A stretch of 14,436 nt of DNA from Solobacterium sp. UBA636 (GCA_002299675.1 DBOW01000046.1:1-14436); one strand, 5' to 3'; positions 7,520-14,368 are shown, counted from the first letter of the stretch. The notes: generated by a model from the letters alone, not told the origin. Numbers and translations: made by a program.

Positions 7520-7559
7520 TTACCACTTTCTCCCACTTTAAACCACTTCGTACCACCAT
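7520..7559 (-). promoter_or_regulatory. Four tandem MraZ boxes (10-bp period)
   Basis: Read toward the gene, four consecutive 10-mers are ATGGTGGTAC, GAAGTGGTTT, AAAGTGGGAG and AAAGTGGTAA, each with GTGG at positions 4-7. Tandem AAAGTGG or TGGG boxes at about 10-bp spacing upstream of mraZ are the established MraZ operator. The array begins at the -10 box and ends exactly at the ATG, so bound MraZ would cover the start site, leader and ribosome site, which favours repression. Confidence 0.9.
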
Positions 7560-7587
7560 TATCTTATTTTTTGGGTATTCATGTCAA
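7558..7587 (-). promoter_or_regulatory. Promoter of the mraZ-rsmH-ftsL-pbp operon
   Basis: A perfect -35 TTGACA (7582-7587), an 18-nt spacer and the -10 GATAAT (7558-7563) on the minus strand. The -10 overlaps the distal MraZ box by two bases. Transcription would begin about 30 nt before the ATG, inside the box array. This is the best-matched promoter in the window. Confidence 0.8.
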
Positions 7588-7608
7588 TGTGAATTGTTCA
7601 AAAGACAT

Positions 7609-7634
7609 AAAAAAAGTACTGAAGTAATCAGTAC
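7609..7634 (-). terminator. Second rpmF terminator
   Basis: On the minus strand GTACTGA / TCAGTAC form a perfect 7-bp stem with a 5-nt loop, followed by seven T. It lies about 12 nt downstream of the first terminator's T tract and about 22 bp before the mraZ -35, so it insulates the dcw operon from rpmF transcription. Confidence 0.75.
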
Positions 7635-7645
7635 GCTAAAAACAG

Positions 7646-7672
7646 AAAAAAAGCACAGTGCCAGGTCTGTGC
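7646..7672 (-). terminator. First rpmF terminator
   Basis: On the minus strand GCACAG / CTGTGC form a 6-bp GC-rich stem around an 8-nt loop, followed by seven T. It starts about 28 nt after the rpmF stop. With the hairpin at 7609-7634 it makes a tandem terminator. Confidence 0.8.
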
Positions 7673-7699
7673 CGTATAATCAAAAACTAAAGCTATGAC

Positions 7700-7849
7700 T
7701 TATTTGTGTCCGCAGTTAGGGCATGCTCTATGAGCTAATTTGTATTCCCCGCAAGATGGACATTTAACTAGTGCTGGTGCACTAATCTTGTCATGAGTTC
7801 TTCTTTTTCTTTTACGTGTTTTTGAGTTTCTTCTTTGCTGAACAGCCAT
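7700..7849 (-). CDS. rpmF: Ribosomal protein bL32
   Basis: Large-subunit ribosomal protein of 49 residues. It begins MAVQQRRNSKTRKRKRR, an arginine/lysine-rich tail that enters rRNA, and ends with a zinc ribbon of two CxxC pairs, Cys30/Cys33 (CPSC) and Cys43/Cys46 (CPNC), so it is the zinc-binding C+ form. The start at 7849 is set by the family N-terminus and by GGAGG 6 nt upstream, within the end of yceD; the frame stays open 16 codons further up, but that part is yceD coding. The yceD-rpmF pairing is widely conserved in bacteria. The gap to yceD is one base. Confidence 0.97.
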   Translation of the reverse strand: MAVQQRRNSKTRKRKRRTHDKISAPALVKCPSCGEYKLAHRACPNCGHK

Positions 7850-7850
7850 G

Positions 7851-8339
7851 TCAATCCTCCTCTTTATAATCCAATAGCTTAGCCAGCCTTGGATCAATTC
7901 TGTCTTTCTGTTTCATGTCGTATTCCTCTTCCGACATAACAGACCAACTATCCCCATAATGATAACTTGTTTTGCTTTGTTTTTCAACCTTTATTGGAAC
8001 TTCTGGTAAACAAATATTCAATAAAAGCTCATTCAGTTCTGTGTCACCTCTAATAAGGAAACCCTCTTCCATTTCGCTAAAACATACATCATCTTTTTCA
8101 TCTAAGGAAAATTTTACTGATACATCATCCAGAGTAAAAGGCTCAGGACAGATCATTATTCCTTTAAGCTTATATTCGATTTTCAGTTTTTCATCATAAT
8201 CATAATAAAAAAGAATATAACCCTTTACTTTTTCCAGTCTTTTCAGATATGGATCATTTTCCATAATTACGGAATCAACATCTACATCGATTCTTTTTTC
8301 GTCTTTGATACCTGCTAAATCTCTAATTCTAATTAACAT
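7851..8339 (-). CDS. yceD: YceD family (DUF177) protein
   Basis: Protein of the DUF177/YceD family (B. subtilis YlbN), almost always encoded directly before rpmF and linked in other organisms to 23S rRNA or 50S accumulation. 162 residues, the usual length. The visible family pattern is the middle block ICPEPFTLDDVSVKFSLDE followed by an acidic stretch, then FLIRGDTELNELLLNICLPEVPI, and near the end KQKDRIDPRLAKLLDY, which resembles the common DPRLAKLK ending. The usual Cys pair of many members is not obvious here. A TAAAAT ends 6 nt before the ATG; a GAGG is present but about 12 nt away, so leaderless initiation is plausible. It diverges from ylbM, as in B. subtilis. Confidence 0.88.
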   Translation of the reverse strand: MLIRIRDLAGIKDEKRIDVDVDSVIMENDPYLKRLEKVKGYILFYYDYDEKLKIEYKLKGIMICPEPFTLDDVSVKFSLDEKDDVCFSEMEEGFLIRGDTELNELLLNICLPEVPIKVEKQSKTSYHYGDSWSVMSEEEYDMKQKDRIDPRLAKLLDYKEED

Positions 8340-8345
8340 GTATTT

Positions 8346-8351
8346 ATTTTA
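8346..8351 (-). promoter_or_regulatory. yceD-rpmF -10 box, leaderless type
   Basis: A TAAAAT on the minus strand ends 6 nt before the yceD ATG. No clear -35 is visible at 16-18 nt. GAGG lies just upstream of the hexamer, 12 nt from the ATG, which is a poor ribosome-site distance and would not be transcribed if this -10 is used. Confidence 0.45.
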
Positions 8352-8361
8352 CCTCATAAGC

Positions 8362-8367
8362 TATAAT
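8362..8367 (+). promoter_or_regulatory. ylbM -10 box, leaderless type
   Basis: A perfect TATAAT ends 6 nt before the ylbM ATG at 8374. The intervening TTATTC has no ribosome-site character. It faces away from the yceD -10 box in the same 34-bp intergenic region. Confidence 0.55.
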
Positions 8368-8373
8368 TTATTC

Positions 8374-9471
8374 ATGAATATCTCAGGAATAATAGTTGAA
8401 TATAACCCCTTTCACAACGGACACATAAGACACATCACCATGACCAGACAGATTACAGACTGTGATCTGCTTATAGCTGTAACCAGCGGAAACTTCTGCC
8501 AGAGAGGTGATGTTTCCGTTATGGACAAATTTGAAAAAACCGAAGCTGCCCTTAATCACGGCATAGATCTGGTTGTTGAACTGCCTTTTATCTACACCCT
8601 TCAAAATGCCTCAGTATTTGGAAAAAGAAGTGTTGATATCTTGGCTTCGCTTGGAATCAATAATCTTGTATTCGGCTCAGAAACAGCTAATATAGATGAA
8701 TTAAAAAAGATGGCTGAACTGTCAATAAATATTGATCATCTAAAAGAAATAATGAATACAGGTTTATCCTACCCCAAATCATACGGCTTACTGGCATCTG
8801 AGCTTTATCCAAACGACATACTGGCAGTAAGCTATTTAAGGGCATTACAGAAATATCCGGATATAAAGGCTATACCAATAGAGAGAAACAGTGAATACCA
8901 TTCAATCGAATTAAACGAAATATGTTCAGCATCAGCTATCAGAAATGCCATAAAAGAAAACAGAGATTACTCCAAGTCTACACCAGTTCAAATAAAAGAA
9001 GCACACTTCATTGATGAACTGTATCCCTATCTCAGAAACCTGCTGTTAACGATGGACAAAAAAGAATTAAGCAGCATGTTTCTGGTAAATGAAGGCATTG
9101 AAAACCTGATGATAAAAAACGCCTTAAAATATACAGATTATAACGATTTTCTCAACAATACAGTATCAAGACGCTACACCAGGGCCAGAATACAGAGGAC
9201 AATAGTCAATATCTTATTACAGAATAAAAAAGAAACTGTACTAAAGCTTCCAGAAATGAACTATATAAGAGTTCTGGGATTTAACGAAAAAGGCCAGAAC
9301 TTCTTAAGAAACTACCATAATGAAAACATCAAAATAGTTACTCAGTTCAAAAATATCCCTGAACAGTACAAAGATATTGAATGGAAAGCATCGATAATCT
9401 ACAGTTCACTTTTAAATGATTCAAACGCTTATTTAAAGAAAGAACTTAGAGGTCCAGTTATAAAAAAATGA
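8374..9471 (+). CDS. tmcAL: tRNA(Met) cytidine acetate ligase (YlbM/TmcAL)
   Basis: Nucleotidyltransferase-like enzyme that, in B. subtilis, uses ATP and acetate to make N4-acetylcytidine at the wobble position of elongator tRNA-Met. The 365 residues start MNISGIIVEYNPFHNGH, with the HxGH-type motif HNGH at 14-17. Further family blocks are TSGNFCQRGD (37-46), DKFEKTEAAL (51-60), DLVVELPF (65-72), PNDILAVSYL (146-155) and SASAIR (185-190, matching the ATP-binding ISTxxxR-like position). The start at 8374 is preferred because the reading frame further upstream only adds residues inside yceD. It has no SD and a TATAAT 6 nt before the ATG. Its stop codon lies within a terminator hairpin. Divergence from yceD-rpmF matches B. 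subtilis. Confidence 0.93.
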   Translation: MNISGIIVEYNPFHNGHIRHITMTRQITDCDLLIAVTSGNFCQRGDVSVMDKFEKTEAALNHGIDLVVELPFIYTLQNASVFGKRSVDILASLGINNLVFGSETANIDELKKMAELSINIDHLKEIMNTGLSYPKSYGLLASELYPNDILAVSYLRALQKYPDIKAIPIERNSEYHSIELNEICSASAIRNAIKENRDYSKSTPVQIKEAHFIDELYPYLRNLLLTMDKKELSSMFLVNEGIENLMIKNALKYTDYNDFLNNTVSRRYTRARIQRTIVNILLQNKKETVLKLPEMNYIRVLGFNEKGQNFLRNYHNENIKIVTQFKNIPEQYKDIEWKASIIYSSLLNDSNAYLKKELRGPVIKK

Positions 9472-9492
9472 TATCAATCGATATCATTTTTT
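9463..9492. terminator. Bidirectional terminator between ylbM and yebC
   Basis: A perfect 13-bp inverted repeat (9463-9475 and 9480-9492) with loop AATC: six A, TGATATC, loop, GATATCA, six T. The A and T runs give a U tract on either strand, so it can end both ylbM and the convergent yebC. The ylbM TGA stop is inside the stem, and the yebC stop is 4 nt beyond the other arm. Confidence 0.85.
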
Positions 9493-9496
9493 ATAT

Positions 9497-10216
9497 CTAG
9501 TCTTCTACGTTATGGAATACTTCCTGAACATCATCTACTTCATCTAATAATGATAATAGACGGTTCCACATTTCCTTGTCATGTTCATCAGTAAGCTTCA
9601 CATATTCCTGAGGCAGCATCTTGATTGCACAGCAAGTAAACTCACAATCAGGAATTAAACCTTCAATAGCTTCCTGAGCCTTATGCAGATCAGTTGGAGC
9701 TACATAGACAGTCATCTCACCATCTTCTACTTCCAGATCGTTTACATCTACATCGGCAGAGATTAATGTATCCAGCATTGTATCTTCGTCTTCATACTTA
9801 AATGCCAGAACACCCAGATTATCATAGTTGAATGATACCGAACCCTTAACACCCAGCTTGCAGTGTGCCTTATTGAAACACTGATTCATAGCTGCCACAG
9901 TTCTGTTAGAATTATCTGTAAGGCAGTCGATAATGACAGTAGCACCGGCAGGTCCGATACCTTCATATCTTAAAGAATCATAAGACTCATTTGAACCACC
10001 CTTGGCCTTCTCAATAGCTCTCTTAATAACATCGGCAGGTACCTGGTTGGCTTTTGCTTCTTTTACTTTTGATCTTAGTGTAAGGTTCATATCTGGGTCA
10101 GGAACACCACTCTTTGCGGCAATGTAGATTTCTTTGCCGTACCTTGAATATAACTTTGATTTCATCGCAGCGGTTTTAGCCATAGCTGCAGCACGTACTT
10201 CATGCGCTCTTCCCAT
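9497..10216 (-). CDS. yebC: YebC/PmpR family protein (YeeN/YeeI-like)
   Basis: 239-residue member of the YebC/PmpR/TACO1 family. Older work describes members as DNA-binding regulators; recent work on one bacterial branch and mitochondrial TACO1 points to relief of ribosome stalling at proline stretches. The opening MGRAHEVRAAAMAKTAAMKSKLYSRYGKEIY has the MGRx and T-x-x-KSKxYxRxGKEIY pattern of the YeeN/YeeI branch rather than MAGHSKWxNIxHRK of classical YebC. Family blocks are IKRAIEKAKGG (64-74), YEGIGPAGA (84-92) and the end DDVQEVFHNV. The ATG is preceded by AAGGAGA at a good distance and by its own -10 box. It is a separate unit between two terminators. Which role applies here is inference. 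Confidence 0.92.
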   Translation of the reverse strand: MGRAHEVRAAAMAKTAAMKSKLYSRYGKEIYIAAKSGVPDPDMNLTLRSKVKEAKANQVPADVIKRAIEKAKGGSNESYDSLRYEGIGPAGATVIIDCLTDNSNRTVAAMNQCFNKAHCKLGVKGSVSFNYDNLGVLAFKYEDEDTMLDTLISADVDVNDLEVEDGEMTVYVAPTDLHKAQEAIEGLIPDCEFTCCAIKMLPQEYVKLTDEHDKEMWNRLLSLLDEVDDVQEVFHNVED

Positions 10217-10221
10217 ATATT

Positions 10222-10251
10222 TCTCCTTTATTTTTTTACTAAACTATTATA
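10222..10251 (-). promoter_or_regulatory. yebC promoter -10 and ribosome site
   Basis: TATAAT (10246-10251) on the minus strand, followed by an AT-rich leader and AAGGAGA (10222-10228) 5 nt before the ATG. Unlike folA or ylbM this is a normal leadered start. No good -35 is seen, since that region falls in the ptsI terminator. Confidence 0.65.
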
Positions 10252-10262
10252 CTCCATAATTT

Positions 10263-10293
10263 AAAAAACAGTATGGCTTTTACACCATACTGT
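10263..10293 (-). terminator. ptsI terminator
   Basis: On the minus strand ACAGTATGG / CCATACTGT form a perfect 9-bp stem (10268-10276 with 10285-10293) and an 8-nt loop, followed by six T. It starts 10 nt after the ptsI stop. Confidence 0.9.
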
Positions 10294-10303
10294 AAATTTT
10301 AGC

Positions 10304-12007
10304 TTATTTATTTAAAGCGGCCTTTACCATTTCCTGAACTTCTTCCATGGTATCCATGCTGATAGCCTTGGCTGCCAGATCCTTCATCTCTTCATAAGAT
10401 AGAGATCTGATAATCTTTCTGGCGTTCAGAATAGAAGTGGCAGACATTGAGAATTCATCAAGTCCAAGACCAAGCAGTACTGGAGCTGATAGAGGATCGC
10501 CAGCCATTTCACCACACATGCCACACCATTTACCCTGTGAATGTGCACCATCGATTGCTGACTTGATAAGTCTTAACAGTGATGGATTCATTGGCTGATA
10601 GAGGTAAGATACCTTCTCTGACATTCTGTCGGCTGCCATAGAATACTGAACAAGATCGTTAGTACCGATTGAGAAGAAATCAGCATATTTTGCAAACTGA
10701 TCAGCAAGAACTGCTGCAGCTGGAATTTCAACCATCATACCGATTTCGATAGAATCAGAAACCTCAACACCTTCAGCAATTAACTTCTCTTTTTCTTCAA
10801 GTACAATAGCCTTTGCTGCCTTGAACTCATTAACAGTGGCAATCATTGGGAACATGATGCATAACTTGCCATAAACAGAAGCTCTTAACAGCGCTCTAAT
10901 CTGAGTGCGGAAAATATCCTTCTTGTCAAGGCATAATCTGATTGCACGATAACCTAAGAATGGATTCATTTCTTCAGGGAACTCAAAGTACTTAAGTTTC
11001 TTGTCACCACCGATATCCAGAGTTCTTACAACTACCTTCTTGCCATTCATACCCTCAAGAACAGCCTTATAAGCCTCATACTGTTCATCTTCTGTTGGCC
11101 AGTTGTCTGAATGCATGTATAAGAATTCAGTTCTGAACAGACCTACGCCTTCACCGCCATTCTCAACAACGCCTTCAACATCCTTTACACCACCGATATT
11201 TCCAGCCAGCTCAACCTGGTGGCCATCAGTAGTGATAGACTTTTCATGCAGTAATACCTTAAGGGCTTCTTTTTCCTCTAAGAAGGCAGCTCTCTTGGCT
11301 TCATACTCCTTAACTTCATCCTCAGTTGGATTTAAAATTACCTTGCCATCCAGGGCATCCATAATAATAAGCTGTCCTGGTTCAGTTTTCTCCAGAATAC
11401 CTGAAGTACCAACTACCGCAGGAATCTCTAGAGATCTGGCCATAATTGCAGAGTGAGAAGTTCTGCCACCGATTTCGGTAACAAAACCTAATGTGTACTT
11501 CTTATTTAACTGAGCAGTATCAGAAGGAGTCAGGTCGTTTGCTACAACGATAACTTCTTCATCAATAGCGGTTAAATCAGGAACAATAAGACCTAAAACG
11601 TTGCATAACAGGCGGAAAGAAACATCCTTAACATCGGCAGCTCTTTCTTTGAAATAATCATTATCCATCGATTCAAACATTGAAACCATCATGTCAGATA
11701 CAGCTTTTGTTGCCTTTTCAGCAGTTGATCCCTCTTTGATCATTCCCTTAATCTGATCTGCATATTCAGGGTCAGAAGCCATCATTAAATGTGCATCAAA
11801 TACAGCCAGTTCCTCAGGTGACAGATTTACGGCAGCTCTTTCTTTTACGCCTTCAATATCACTGATTGTCTTGGCTAAAGCCTTCTCGAACTTTTCAAGT
11901 TCTTCGCCGGCTTCACAGGCCCTTTCAACAATTTCAATCTTTGGTTCTACTAATTTGTAAACCTTTCCAATCGCAATACCGCTAGATGCGGCAATACCTT
12001 TTAGCAT
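10304..12007 (-). CDS. ptsI: PTS enzyme I
   Basis: Phosphoenolpyruvate-protein phosphotransferase: takes phosphate from PEP and passes it to HPr, the first step of all PTS sugar uptake. Cytosolic dimer; 567 residues, normal length. The N-terminal part carries the phosphorylated His185 in GGRTSHSAIMAR (180-191). The C-terminal PEP-binding barrel shows LFRTEFLYM (Arg292), the RTLDIGGDKK block (328-337), GTNDLVQY (448-455) and GMCGE with catalytic Cys498. It has a -10 box, AAGGAGAG and its own terminator, so it appears monocistronic. ptsH, often directly upstream in Firmicutes, is not adjacent; the upstream neighbour encodes a small HTH-like protein. Confidence 0.98.
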   Translation of the reverse strand: MLKGIAASSGIAIGKVYKLVEPKIEIVERACEAGEELEKFEKALAKTISDIEGVKERAAVNLSPEELAVFDAHLMMASDPEYADQIKGMIKEGSTAEKATKAVSDMMVSMFESMDNDYFKERAADVKDVSFRLLCNVLGLIVPDLTAIDEEVIVVANDLTPSDTAQLNKKYTLGFVTEIGGRTSHSAIMARSLEIPAVVGTSGILEKTEPGQLIIMDALDGKVILNPTEDEVKEYEAKRAAFLEEKEALKVLLHEKSITTDGHQVELAGNIGGVKDVEGVVENGGEGVGLFRTEFLYMHSDNWPTEDEQYEAYKAVLEGMNGKKVVVRTLDIGGDKKLKYFEFPEEMNPFLGYRAIRLCLDKKDIFRTQIRALLRASVYGKLCIMFPMIATVNEFKAAKAIVLEEKEKLIAEGVEVSDSIEIGMMVEIPAAAVLADQFAKYADFFSIGTNDLVQYSMAADRMSEKVSYLYQPMNPSLLRLIKSAIDGAHSQGKWCGMCGEMAGDPLSAPVLLGLGLDEFSMSATSILNARKIIRSLSYEEMKDLAAKAISMDTMEEVQEMVKAALNK

Positions 12008-12014
12008 GTTATTT

Positions 12015-12045
12015 CTCTCCTTGTTTTTTATTTAAAATAATTATA
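12015..12045 (-). promoter_or_regulatory. ptsI promoter -10 and ribosome site
   Basis: TATAAT (12040-12045) preceded by TG, then a short A/T leader and AAGGAGAG (12015-12022) about 7 nt before the ATG. No clear -35. The box begins right after the stop of the upstream gene; no terminator separates them, so some read-through from the hpf unit is possible. Confidence 0.65.
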
Positions 12046-12049
12046 CAAC

Positions 12050-12346
12050 TTAATCTTTTAAATTTTCGACAAATGTCGAATAAGCCTTTTTTCTGTTCCG
12101 GTAATAAGTAGCAGGCGACATTTTTTGAGCGTACCAGTTGCCAGTCTTGCCATTTATAACCTCATTCTCGATGAAAACACTATGCTTTTCATCAAGAAAA
12201 TGAACTTCAGATTCAATTCTTTCCTTAATCAGGATCGCAGTATTCAGTTCTTCTTCGCTGATGCCTATTAAATGGTCTTCAGCCTGCCTGACTATACGAC
12301 AGGCGTTTCTGTAGCTGCGAACGATTATGTTCATTGTGTTATCCAT
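12050..12346 (-). CDS. Small hypothetical protein with HTH-like C-terminus
   Basis: 98 residues, not assigned to a family with certainty. The first half is helical and charged (ISEEELNTAILIKERIESEV, about 29-48). The second half reads FIENEVINGKTGNWYAQKM then SPATYYRNRKKAYSTFVENL (about 58-96). The S-x-x-TYYR-x-(R/K)-KKA-x-x-x-F pattern resembles the recognition helix region of sigma-70 region 4-like or ArpU/RinA-type phage regulators, and similar small proteins exist in mollicutes. This is pattern memory, so a DNA-binding role is inference. It starts 43 nt after the hpf stop with AAGG 4 nt before the ATG and AGAGGGGAG further up, probably as the last gene of the DUF2779-hpf unit, and ends just before the ptsI promoter. 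Confidence 0.7.
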   Translation of the reverse strand: MDNTMNIIVRSYRNACRIVRQAEDHLIGISEEELNTAILIKERIESEVHFLDEKHSVFIENEVINGKTGNWYAQKMSPATYYRNRKKAYSTFVENLKD

Positions 12347-12389
12347 ATTCCTTGACTCTACTCCCCTCTAAGAAAAAATAAAGATCAAA

Positions 12390-12911
12390 CTAATCCTTTA
12401 CCTCGAGAAGACCATATCTGCCGTCATTTCTCTTGTAAACGATAGCGATATCCCCGTTCTCGGAATCCTTATATACAAAGAAGGTATGTGAGAGCATTTC
12501 CATCTGGACTATGGCCTCCTCCAGATCCATCTCCTCCACATAGACGGCCTTAGTCTTAACAGGAATATCTATATCATTATTATTTTCTTCATAGAAAGAT
12601 ACGGCCAGAGAGTCCTTATGTCTTCTGGAAAGACGGGACTTGTTGCGCCTGATCTGGTCCTCAATCTTATCAATTGCCAGATCAATACCAGTCTTGAGAT
12701 CATCATGAACAATTTCTGATCTCAATAAACCAATTTTAGTAGGTATAGTAACCTCAATCTTCAAGGCATTTTCATATTTCTTTACATTAATTCTGGAAGT
12801 AGTTGAATCATCAACTACAAAATACTTGTTCAAGAAAGCCAGTCTCTTCTCGATTTCCTCTCTTGTAGAATCATTGATTGTGATTCCTTCACCATAGATT
12901 GTAAACTTCAT
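12390..12911 (-). CDS. hpf: Long-form ribosome hibernation promoting factor
   Basis: Stationary-phase factor that binds the 30S decoding region and dimerises 70S ribosomes into inactive 100S particles. 173 residues: the N-terminal sigma-54 modulation/S30AE domain (about 1-100, MKFTIYGEGITINDSTREEI through the basic RRNKSRLSRRHKD stretch), an acidic linker, then the C-terminal dimerisation domain (about 115-173, TKAVYVEEMDLEEAIVQMEM, HTFFVYKD, VYKRNDGRYGLLE), which marks the long form found in Gram-positives. The start at 12911 matches the family N-terminus and has AAAGGAGG about 8 nt upstream; the frame is open 13 codons further but overlaps the previous gene. It lies 14 nt after the DUF2779 gene, so the two are likely cotranscribed. 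Confidence 0.95.
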   Translation of the reverse strand: MKFTIYGEGITINDSTREEIEKRLAFLNKYFVVDDSTTSRINVKKYENALKIEVTIPTKIGLLRSEIVHDDLKTGIDLAIDKIEDQIRRNKSRLSRRHKDSLAVSFYEENNNDIDIPVKTKAVYVEEMDLEEAIVQMEMLSHTFFVYKDSENGDIAIVYKRNDGRYGLLEVKD

Positions 12912-12925
12912 ATAATTTACCTCCT

Positions 12926-14368
12926 TTACATATCTATTTCCCTTAGCCACCTATAGACTATAACCAGGCCATAGGCATCTAATCCACAGTATTTCTTAAG
13001 TTCCTCGATTGTCTTTTCCTCGTCGGTATCAATTTCCTTATCAATATCCCTCCAGGAATAGACAGCCTTCATCCCCTCATTAATATCCAGATTCTCATAA
13101 GACTCATCACTCAGTATTGCGACAAGCTTCTTAAGAGAAAAATTACCCGCCATTCTCACATCATAGACCAGGCCTTCCACAAAAGGTACTGCCAAATCTA
13201 CAAAACGACTGATAATCTTTTCCAGTTTATCGCTGTATTCAGGAAACTCCCTTTGAAGTTCCTTCAGTCTTAAACATTCAGCTCCATCGGCATTATAAGC
13301 AAGTATTGAACCCTCATCAGGCAAATCATTAATCAAAGATTCAACAAACTCCCTTCTGCAGTCACCCTTGGACAGAAAACTTTTGTTTACCAGTTCTCCT
13401 CTTTCCTGTGTATATAAAACATATTCAAACGGAATAACATCCAGTGGCTTCATATTCTCGTAGCGGGGAATAAGATACCTGTCCCACTCAAAATCAATAT
13501 AGGAAACAGGTTCTTTTACCATCTTCAGCCAATATTTAAGTGCAGGTCCATCAACAAACAGACCACCATTTTTATCGGCCATAATCTGTGCATACTGCAC
13601 GCGATTACCTTCGATAAGATTTATATCTGCATCCTTAAGCTTCAAAATACCGCTTTCATACATCTGCTGCTTATAGCGGCTTGATACAAGAGTAAGTATT
13701 GAATTATCTTCTATATTATTCACCTCAGGAAAACACAGACTATAATATGGACATAATTTCATCGAACGACAGCTTCTGTTCCTGACAGATTCGTAGTCAT
13801 CAAGACAATTATTTTCCATCTCTTTGATAATACTATTATAATCCACTTTATCCTCTTTCACCAGATTAATAAAGCGAACCTGCTTAAAACGTTTCTCAAA
13901 AACAAACAGTTTTGAAACATCATGATGCTCATGAAAAACATAATCCGGATTAATATGAACATAATAAATCTCATTGATATCAAATCCAAGATCACATAGA
14001 GCACTGTACTGAACTCTTAAACTAAAAAAATCCAGTTCCTTTATATGAGTACCATAATATACAAAATAAACATCTATTTTCTTATCCCTAAGCTTATGAA
14101 TAACCGGTATTCTGATTCTTAAACCATTATTCTCCATGCGACTGTTGATAAACCATTCATAACTATCATAATTATCGAAAAAAAGCTTAGGCTCATCTCC
14201 AACAGTTCCTCTGAAATACTCCTTCAGACCAAGCCTTTCTATCAAAAGATCAGTAAATGATTCATCACTTCTTAAATATGGCTGAAATACAGCCTTCTCG
14301 CTAATACTGTCAAAATAAAACAGTTTAGGACATTTATTAAATCTCTTTAAATCTGAAACATGATACAT
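12926..14368 (-). CDS. DUF2779 protein: Cas4-like region plus DEDD exonuclease-like domain
   Basis: 480-residue DUF2779 protein, probably nucleic-acid processing; no defined role. The N-terminal half has Cas4/AddB layout: Cys13 in NKCPKLFYFD and a later trio Cys200, Cys206, Cys212 (SCRSMKLCPYYSLC), suited to a [4Fe-4S] cluster. Between them, IRIPVIH and VYFVYYGT stand where such proteins usually show RxD and ExK, so the PD-(D/E)XK site looks lost. The C-terminal half (about 288-478) keeps exonuclease-like acids: D292/E294 in YIDFEWD, N359 and E364, D391 in FVDLAVPF and YC-x-x-D464. Start chosen at 14368 because MYHVSDLKRFNKCPK fits the family opening and a TTGGCA-18-TAAAAT promoter precedes it; an in-frame TTG/ATG 21 codons earlier overlaps a terminator. 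There is no SD. The next gene is hpf. Confidence 0.8.
   Translation of the reverse strand: MYHVSDLKRFNKCPKLFYFDSISEKAVFQPYLRSDESFTDLLIERLGLKEYFRGTVGDEPKLFFDNYDSYEWFINSRMENNGLRIRIPVIHKLRDKKIDVYFVYYGTHIKELDFFSLRVQYSALCDLGFDINEIYYVHINPDYVFHEHHDVSKLFVFEKRFKQVRFINLVKEDKVDYNSIIKEMENNCLDDYESVRNRSCRSMKLCPYYSLCFPEVNNIEDNSILTLVSSRYKQQMYESGILKLKDADINLIEGNRVQYAQIMADKNGGLFVDGPALKYWLKMVKEPVSYIDFEWDRYLIPRYENMKPLDVIPFEYVLYTQERGELVNKSFLSKGDCRREFVESLINDLPDEGSILAYNADGAECLRLKELQREFPEYSDKLEKIISRFVDLAVPFVEGLVYDVRMAGNFSLKKLVAILSDESYENLDINEGMKAVYSWRDIDKEIDTDEEKTIEELKKYCGLDAYGLVIVYRWLREIDM

Noticed and set aside
7674..7737. Plus-strand TATAAT followed by a short open frame near the rpmF 3' end
   Set aside because: The frame is about a dozen codons, lies antisense to rpmF, and the hexamer is isolated in A/T-rich sequence without a -35.
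7850..7897. Longer bL32 frame of 65 residues
   Set aside because: The added residues are the yceD 3' end in another frame; MAVQQRRNSK is the standard bL32 start with a good SD.
8305..8373. Upstream-extended start for ylbM (23 extra residues)
   Set aside because: The extra residues fall in the yceD coding region and the intergenic promoter, and the family N-terminus begins at MNISGIIVEYNPFHNGH at 8374.
11103..11456. 117-codon plus-strand open frame inside ptsI
   Set aside because: It is antisense to a conserved enzyme with intact motifs, has no SD or promoter, and has Ser/Pro-rich shadow composition.
12912..12950. Upstream-extended start for hpf (13 extra residues)
   Set aside because: It overlaps the DUF2779 gene, and a strong AAAGGAGG sits correctly for the ATG at 12911, which matches the family start.
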